A stretch of DNA of 64,000 bases, from positions 51,099,000-51,162,999 of the forward strand of contig NC_054704.1 in the NCBI RefSeq assembly GCF_016097555.1, given 5' to 3'. Shown piece by piece: positions 57,606 to 64,000 of this stretch. Source of the DNA: Gigantopelta aegis. Taxonomy: Eukaryota; Mollusca; Gastropoda; Neomphalida; Peltospiridae. The position numbers and the translations under genes are program-made. The notes below the pieces were generated by a model. That model had not been told where the DNA came from. It ran no database searches and saw only the letters and a program-made list of their open reading frames with translations. The number at the start of each line of letters is the position of its first letter. Positions within the stretch are counted from its first letter, which is position 1.

Positions 57606-58890
57606 AGGTATACACTCGAGACATTGTCTTCGGTGGCGTTTACCATGACGCCAGTCGTGTCATTTCCAGAGTGAACGATATGTTTGGTCAGTGGTCTGGG
57701 TGCATGCGTGAGGTATACAACAAATATATATCTTCCTCGATATATCCCACTGAAATGCCAATATCCACTTAATACTACACGACTGGTATATCAGAACACA
57801 ACATTCTGTTTGTAAGAAACCACATAGAGAAGATCTCTTGATAATCCTAATAAGTAAGCGACGCTACTACGGCGACAGTGAACATCTGCAACACACTTTA
57901 ACAAGTGACATATAGTTTACTCTTAGTATTGAGCATTGTTCTCAAGTACTGTGGTATCTTTCAACAGACATTCCTTTTCTTTCCACACAAAAGGTTCTAT
58001 GAGGTTCGTAATTTTAAAAAACCAAAACATTTTTGAATACTGTATAGCCTTTTTGACAAATCACAAACGTAGTATGGAATTTTGTAATATCCATACAAGT
58101 ATTATCATATAAAGTTATAGCGTGCATGTGTTCGCGGACAATAACCTCAGTGGTCAAATGTTTCACAAGTTCTGTTAATCGGTGAGAACGTTGTGTTGAG
58201 TAAGTTGATGGAGAACAAAAACCAAGTCAAACTCCGCCCACTTAATGGTTTCGTTTTAAAAGCCAAGATTTAACAGATGCTCCCAGGTCGATAATCCCTT
58301 TGATATGTCCTGTCGATTGTCATCGTCTGAAGTAAGGATATGAATATCTATATCTAGCTGATGCTTCTAGAAACCAAATTAATTTCCCGTCGACATACGT
58401 TTGTTTGAAGTAATCCCACTATTTCTCCTTAGCTTTTAAGAAAACATCATTTCTGTTTGCATGCACGTGGCAAAATATGTTTACCATTCTGCGATGTAAA
58501 AATATTAACAACTGTCTGGTCGTCAATAAAACATGTTTGCCAAATGTTATCTCAAAATCAGAATTATATATAAATGTAAGAAATTTGAAACCAGTCAGTG
58601 AATAGCATCGATCATATAGCATTAAATGACCACCTCGATGGAGTGATTAGCTGTCCTTTTGATACAATCAATAGAATGATTTATCATCATATCAAACTGC
58701 CAGTACTGCTAAGTATTTCACCTGTTGGTGATCAAAAGGACCAATCGGTAATGAGAGACAAGTACCAGTAGCATTGTCGAGATTACCTGTTTGTTTGCAT
58801 ATTAAAGACATGTATTTCGCATCGGTGATTCAACAGACAAGTGCATTGTCCAAGCTCTGGGTTAGTTTGTGGCGGTCAAATGGACGTAAC
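57606..58890. other. Upstream flank of the GPCR, no gene seen
   Basis: Unique sequence with no exon borders. It may include promoter and 5' UTR of the GPCR but no TATA box is evident. Confidence 0.5.
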
Positions 58891-59189
58891 TAGTTGGAGG
58901 TTTGTTTTGTTTAACGACACCACTAGAGCACAATGATTTATTAATCGGTTATTGGATGTCAAGCATTTGGTAATTTTTACATATAGTCTTAGAGAGGAAA
59001 CCCACTACATTTTTCAATTAGTAGCAAGGGGTCTGTTATATGCACCTTCCCAAAGACAGGATAGCACATACCACGGCCTTTAATATACCAGTCGTGGTGC
59101 ACTGTCTGGAATAAGAAATAGTCCAATGGGCCCACCGACGAAGATCGATCCCTAACCGACCGCTTTACCCATGGGCTACGTCCCGCCCC
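58891..59189 (-). repeat. SINE-A, reverse, with flanking TGGACGTAAC
   Basis: TTTGTTTTGTTTAACGACAC at the 3' end and GGGCTACGTCCCGCCCC at the head end. TGGACGTAAC occurs at 58881-58890 and 59190-59199, consistent with a target duplication. Confidence 0.92.
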
Positions 59190-59284
59190 TGGACGTAACA
59201 AATACAATAAATAATACCTTTCGTAGGACATTATTAGGCCATGAGCTACACAGGGTCCTTAAGCACCCCATCCCCCCTCCTCCG

Positions 59285-60215
59285 TATATTAAGATCCACT
59301 ATTGATTTGTCACTATTATTTGAGGGTACCCTAAAAAATGTCCTTTGTTTTTCGTTGACGTCAGGTACCCTCTAATTTATGTGCACCACAATACCCACAC
59401 ATGTGGCATGCATTATATATCAAATCAAAGCTTATGATCTACAGGACCACATGGAATGCTTTAAAGGGACATTCCTGAGTTTGCTGCATTGTAAGATGTT
59501 TCCGACTAATAAAATATTTCTACGATTAAACTTACATATTAAATATATTTTCTTGTTTAGAATATCATTGTCTGTATATTCAATGCATTTCTGGTCGTCT
59601 TAATATTTGTAAGAAGCCCAAACTGGATTTTGTCTTCAAATAATTTCGTACGTACGAAAAAAATATAATTTGTGAAATAAAATGAAATTTAACCTAGTAC
59701 AAATATTAGAACAACCAGAAACACGTTTAATATACAGCCACTAATAGTTTATGCAGGAAAATATATTTGATATGTAAATACAATCGTTAAAAAGTCTTTG
59801 TTAGAAGATAACATCTTAAAAAGTGCAGGAATGTCCCTTTAATGTAGGATATCCACTAAAAATCCATGACTTGGTCATCTTTAATATAAGTGACCATACC
59901 CAAATTTGCCTTGCGGTTTCCCATAAAATATCCCAATTTTAATCATATTTTCTTTTTCACAAGAACACATCGAATGTCTGTCACGTTCTTCATATTCTAC
60001 ACTATCGTAGCTTTCATCATACTGACATTAAAATTAATGAGGGACGATATTTTGAACATGAAAAGGGTTTACTGAATTTTGGCTCTTTAGGAAAATAGTG
60101 TTCACTTTATGTTTGAAGTTTATTCTAAATATTATTTTTCCAAGGAATCCGATGGTACCAACCGATTATTGATTAAATGTGCCCAACATGAACCCCGGCC
60201 CTCAATTATTACTTT
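59285..60215 (+). repeat. Old direct repeat, right of the GPCR gene
   Basis: Counterpart of 55420-56090, interrupted by the TTAA MITE 59465-59838. The left copy shows the unoccupied TTAA site. Confidence 0.85.
59465..59838. mobile_element. TTAA MITE, second copy of the 37482 family
   Basis: 374 bp, TTAA at 59461-59464 and 59839-59842. Ends AGGGACATTCCTGAGTTTGC and complement. Centre TTCGTACGTACGAA. The unoccupied site is ATGTTTTAATGTC in the left repeat near 55670. Confidence 0.95.
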
Positions 60216-60454
60216 AGGGGTTAGCATGAAAATTAATTACTTATATATGTAAATTTTCATTGATGTTTAAAATTTTTGTGTCCAGTTAAATTTATAAACA
60301 AAATGGATAATTTAATCAAATAATTTTCAGAATCCAAGATGGCTGCCATATTGCTGGATACTCAAAATGGCCGCTAAAATGGTGAAATAGACAGTCTGAT
60401 TAAAATTAGGTCCACTGGTTAATAACTATGATTTTAATCAGATTGGTGAAATAG

Positions 60455-60660
<206 letters not shown>

Positions 60661-61010
60661 AATCGTCCCTATAACATATGAAAGGCATTGGCATCGCTCC
60701 TAGATATGTAATAGGCCGATTCTATCGTCCTGGGAAGTGGTTTCTTTCCATAGACGAAACACCTGACATTGATATTAAAGCATACAGTCACGACCTTGTC
60801 AAAACCTCATTTGGTCTTGTGAATTACAAACTGCAAATGACCGAGATCAAATGCGTTAACGGTTTTGTCGTTCAAATCTGCTTTAAAAGATAGATGAGTC
60901 GGTTTGTAGTTGGGCATCGTCATAAGCGTATGAGACAGGGGGCAGTAGCAAAACCTCAAATAATTTGACCAAGTGTGGTAGGGGTTAAAAAACAAACCCA
61001 ACACACTTAA

Positions 61011-61368
61011 TAACGGGTATGACCACCTCTTGAATTGACCACTGCAGTGCATCGCAGGCTCATAGAATTGACTAAAGTGTTGATTTCTGCCTGTGGAATA
61101 TTGTTCCATTCCTGAATGAGCGCTTGACGAAGTTCGTTGACGTTAGCGGTTGGGTTGGGACGACGCCTCAATCGTCTGTCCAGACTATCCCAGACATTGT
61201 CGATGGGGTTGAGATCAGGACTTTTAGGGGGCCAGTCATCAATGAAATCAATTTTATTTGTCCTAAGAAAATTTGCAGTGTCTCTAGCTGTATGACAGGT
61301 GGCATTATCATGCTGAAAAATCGAGATGTTGGGGTTGTTATGGAACAGAGGAATGACGTGATGAGCGA
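61011..61368 (-). pseudogene. Tc1/mariner-like transposase C-terminal remnant
   Basis: A 118-codon open stretch on the minus strand with no start codon. It has QHDNATCHTARDTANFL, DDWPPKSPDLNPIDNVWDSL, RRRPNPTANVNELRQALIQE and WNNIPQAEINTLVNSM, ending GGHTRY and TAA at 61011-61013. The third catalytic position is aspartate (PID), 35 residues after the previous D, where most related copies I know of have glutamate. The N-terminal half is missing and replaced by an (AT)n tract at 61369-61427. Confidence 0.85.
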
Positions 61369-61429
<61 letters not shown>

Positions 61430-61432
<3 letters not shown>

Positions 61433-62330
61433 AGATATGGTATACCATCAAGGTAATTGCAAAAAGTGATTGATTTATTTTTAACCATCATTCTCTGTGT
61501 CAAGAAATATTTAAATCTCCATGTCTGGTTATTTAATATATTATATACATGTATATATTAAATAACCAGACAAAACTGGGCGGGGGGGGGGGGGGGTCTT
61601 TTATATAGGTATGTACATTTAAATACATCACTTAATATGATTCTCCCATATAGGGTGTATACCACCAAAACAAATTTCATAGACGACAATAGTAACAAAT
61701 GTGGCTAAAACTCCTATCTGCAAGGGGCTTGGAGCGTAGCTCAGTGGTACTGGAATTGGCCTGTATGTACATGTGTATTTATAATTAACTTTTCAACTGG
61801 ATGATGCTTGAGAAATTAGTGTTTGTTCTACCATGGCAACTATGATGTCGTTCTACCGCGGTAACCATGGCGGCATAGCACACATATCTTGACACAACAG
61901 TGCTTGTTTCCATCACGTGTGTTTTATCTGCACGTCTATTGGCTCTCGTTAAAATAATACCGCTCTGTCTAGTCTGTCAACATTTTTACAAAACCATATT
62001 GATTTCGATGTCGTCTGTGATCGCTTCAACGACGTCGAATAAATACATCATATGTTTTTGGTTCAATAAAGCGACAATTCCTAAATGCATCACTTAATTT
62101 ACGTTTTACCGAACAAGGCACGTTGCCGCAAAACTTCCACAGTTATATTCTTATACATATAATGACGTTGACGATATTGTTTCTCAAAAATACCAGTTCT
62201 ATACTTACGTTTTCACAAAAGTGAAGCTTGTCTGTACCACTCTTCTGTGATCACGTGCCGTTTTTTTTTTTTTTTTTTTTTGGGTAGGGATTTTTACTTG
62301 TAGTTGTGTTCCATTGATTGTAATATAATA
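61430..62330. other. Intergenic with small repeat pieces
   Basis: An inverted TTAAATAACCAGACA pair at about 61530-61575, a G tract at 61582-61597, a repeat shared with 54010 (61650-61735) and a SINE head fragment GAGCGTAGCTCAGTGGTAC at about 61733. No gene. Confidence 0.55.
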
Positions 62331-62490
62331 TACATCATCTTAAAAACTTGTTCAAATTCATTGACGCAAAGGACAAGGTAGCCTTGCCTCTGTCTTGTAT
62401 AGATATACGGTTTTGATTGCGGTAACTGTATTGTGGTTCAGATTTGGAGCTACCCAAACAGCTAGTGCTGTCGGGGATTTGAAAATCAAA

Positions 62491-62618
62491 ATGTCGCTGC
62501 ACTCTTCCGCTTCGGATGTTTTCGAGTCCATAGAGATACATGGAATTGGTCTGAGGCAGTCCATTCGAGATTTCAAAGAAACGTACGACAATCCAACATA
62601 TCTTACACGTGAGATGAA
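62491..62618 (+). CDS. Candidate first coding exon, unidentified
   Basis: ATG 62491 opens 42 codons (MSLHSSASDVFESIEIHGIG, SIRDFKETYDNPTYLTREM) up to a consensus donor GTAAGT at 62619. The same frame is open upstream to about 62370 without another ATG. The composition is GC-richer than its flanks. The protein is not recognised. Later exons would lie right of the window. Confidence 0.45.
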
Positions 62619-62739
62619 GTAAGTATTACAAAAATCAGCATGTCATTTACTTTATAGTGAAGGGTTTTTGTGGGTTTTTGTGTGTGTGTGTTTTTTTTTT
62701 TTTTTTTTTTTTTTTTTTTGGGGGGGGGGGGGGGGTTCA

Positions 62740-63300
62740 TTTTATTTTATTAACGATACTACCAGAGGAGGTTAGTTAATTAATCACTGACTACTTGTCG
62801 TCAAACATTTTATTATTCTGATACATCATCATCATCATCATCATTTCCTGTCACACCTAATGGCATTTAGGGCAGCTACGAAGTTCTTCCACGCCGGTCA
62901 ATCCCTTGCCAGTATCTCGATGGTGCCCCAACTGTGTCCTGTCTCCTTCATCTCTATTTCCACTGTTCGGCGACATGTTGTTTTCGGACGTCCTCTCTTT
63001 CTTTTCCCTTCAGGGATCAAGCGCACTGCAGTTCTGGTGATAGATGTGTCTTCTTTTCGGAGCACATGGCCAATCCATTTCCACCACTTCTGATAGTCTT
63101 GAGAAAGAAAACCCGTTACATTTGTTTTGTAGCAGCAAGGGATCGTCTGTATGTACTTTCCTACAGACAGAACAGTACATACCATGGACTTAGATATGCT
63201 TTCCGTAGGGAACTGATTGGGATGGAAAACAAACCGATGGATCCACCAAGGTTTCAATCCTTTGACCCAAGCATCTGAGACGCGTGTCCTACTAACTTAG
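62740..63300 (-). repeat. SINE-A (reverse) interrupted by a LINE fragment
   Basis: SINE pieces at 62740-62823 (TTTTATTTTATTAACGATAC, CGTCAAACATTTTATTATTC) and 63096-63300 (AGTCTTGAGAAAGAAAACCC, CAGCAAGGGATCG, ACAGAACAGTACATACCATG). The insert is 62824-63087. Confidence 0.85.
62824..63087 (-). mobile_element. RTE-like LINE 3' end with trinucleotide tail
   Basis: The minus strand encodes WKWIGHVLRKEDTSITRTAV and KRKRGRPKTTCRRTVEIEMK, the C-terminal tail typical of RTE-type reverse transcriptases. It ends in (TGA)n (plus-strand CATCATCATCATCATCAT at 62824). The 8-bp duplication TTCTGATA lies at 62816-62823 and 63088-63095. Confidence 0.85.
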
Positions 63301-63447
63301 CTACAACCAGTTTCTTAATATAAAAAAATATAAAATGAAATATAAAACTTAAAAAGTACAGACATTGGCGTATGGGGTTATTTCATTGAATGAAATTTTG
63401 CGACAGTGTCATTATCAAAATGATCTATCGTAATATGTAATCTTATA

Positions 63448-63712
63448 CCGGCCTCGGTGGTGTTGTGGTTGAGCCATCAGACACAAGCCTGGTAGGTACT
63501 GGGTTTGCAGCCCGGTACCGGCTCCCACACAGAGCGAATTGTAACGACTCCGTGGATAGGTGTAATACCACTACACCCTCTTCTCTCTTACTAGCCACTA
63601 ACGAATAACCCTCTGTCCTGGACAGACAGCCCAGATAGCTGAGGTATGTGCCCATGACAGCGTGTTTGAACCTTAATTGGATATAAGCACGAAAATAAGT
63701 TAAAATGAATTA
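63448..63712 (+). repeat. SINE-C, full length
   Basis: From CGGCCTCGGTGGTGTTGTGG to TATAAGCACGAAAATAAGTT. Target duplication ATGTAATCTT(A/G)TA at 63435-63447 and 63713-63725, one mismatch. Confidence 0.93.
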
Positions 63713-63865
63713 ATGTAATCTTGTATTTGGTACGTAATCGAAAATGTGTATGAATTTTGAAAACTGATGAAACCAATACGAATGCAAAATACTAGCAGAA
63801 GTAAAGATGCACAGCTCTTTTGTATAAACTTTCCATTAAGTTCTAAGTGACAGGTCATATCAATG

Positions 63866-63868
<3 letters not shown>

Positions 63869-63917
<49 letters not shown>
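63869..63917. repeat. (AT)n microsatellite
   Basis: About 24 AT repeats near the right edge. No gene is seen from 63726 to 64000. Confidence 0.95.
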
Positions 63918-63920
<3 letters not shown>

Positions 63921-64000
63921 GTTTTACGACAAACATCTGTCAGATATCATCATGGTAATCTGATCTCGCGGCCAGAATCACGATAAGGCTGAATGTGATC

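Noticed and set aside
60678-60896. 71-codon plus-strand ORF after the GA tract
   Set aside because: No recognisable domain, no splice or poly(A) context; kept out of the gene list.

Overview
The window looks like a metazoan nuclear genome segment, most likely from a mollusc (probably a gastropod). It is AT-rich and gene-poor, has GT-AG introns and (AT)n, (GA)n and (CA)n microsatellites, and is packed with tRNA-headed SINEs that share one 3' body. The genes look like animal genes: MMAA, raftlin and a class A amine-type GPCR. The species call is inference.

Layout. 1-10.8 kb holds the last five exons of a plus-strand MMAA gene, the mitochondrial G3E GTPase that serves methylmalonyl-CoA mutase. 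Its largest intron carries an L1/Tx1-like LINE that split a 22-bp minisatellite and then took in a Tc1 transposon and a TTAA-flanked element. Its last intron ends in an 85-bp tandem array that repeats acceptor-like and donor-like sites. 13.46-20.9 kb and 39.63-46.7 kb are two direct copies of a ~7-kb segmental duplication. Each carries a two-exon minus-strand raftlin-like gene. The first copy is open (400 aa); the second has two nonsense codons in exon 1. Between the copies, 21-37 kb is a repeat landscape: a foldback element, TTAA elements, a 1.1-kb Harbinger-like element with TTA duplications, three near-identical ~470-bp Harbinger-like MITEs in 2.9 kb, and isolated exon-like islands whose genes I cannot name. 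46.9-47.2 kb has a short HIRAN-like ORF. 48.10-49.68 kb is a solo LTR with a 5-bp target duplication and a strikingly G-poor plus strand. 50.3-52 kb holds two LINE remnants. 56.24-57.46 kb is an intact single-exon histamine/muscarinic-like GPCR whose third intracellular loop contains a seven-residue tandem repeat. It is flanked by two old direct repeats. 60-64 kb has microsatellites, a Tc1/mariner relic, a possible first exon of a rightward gene, and SINEs.

How the parts relate. The genes look functionally independent and I see no operon-like or pathway linkage. What ties the window together is mobile-element history. The duplicated segments act as filled/empty-site pairs that date several insertions: a Tc1 element, a SINE with a 12-bp target duplication, and a TTAA MITE. 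I did not find a convincing undescribed biological system. The most unusual structures are the decoy splice-site array in MMAA, the expanding repeat in the GPCR loop, the SINE/exon junction at 37.03 kb, and the SINE set built from interchangeable heads and tails.
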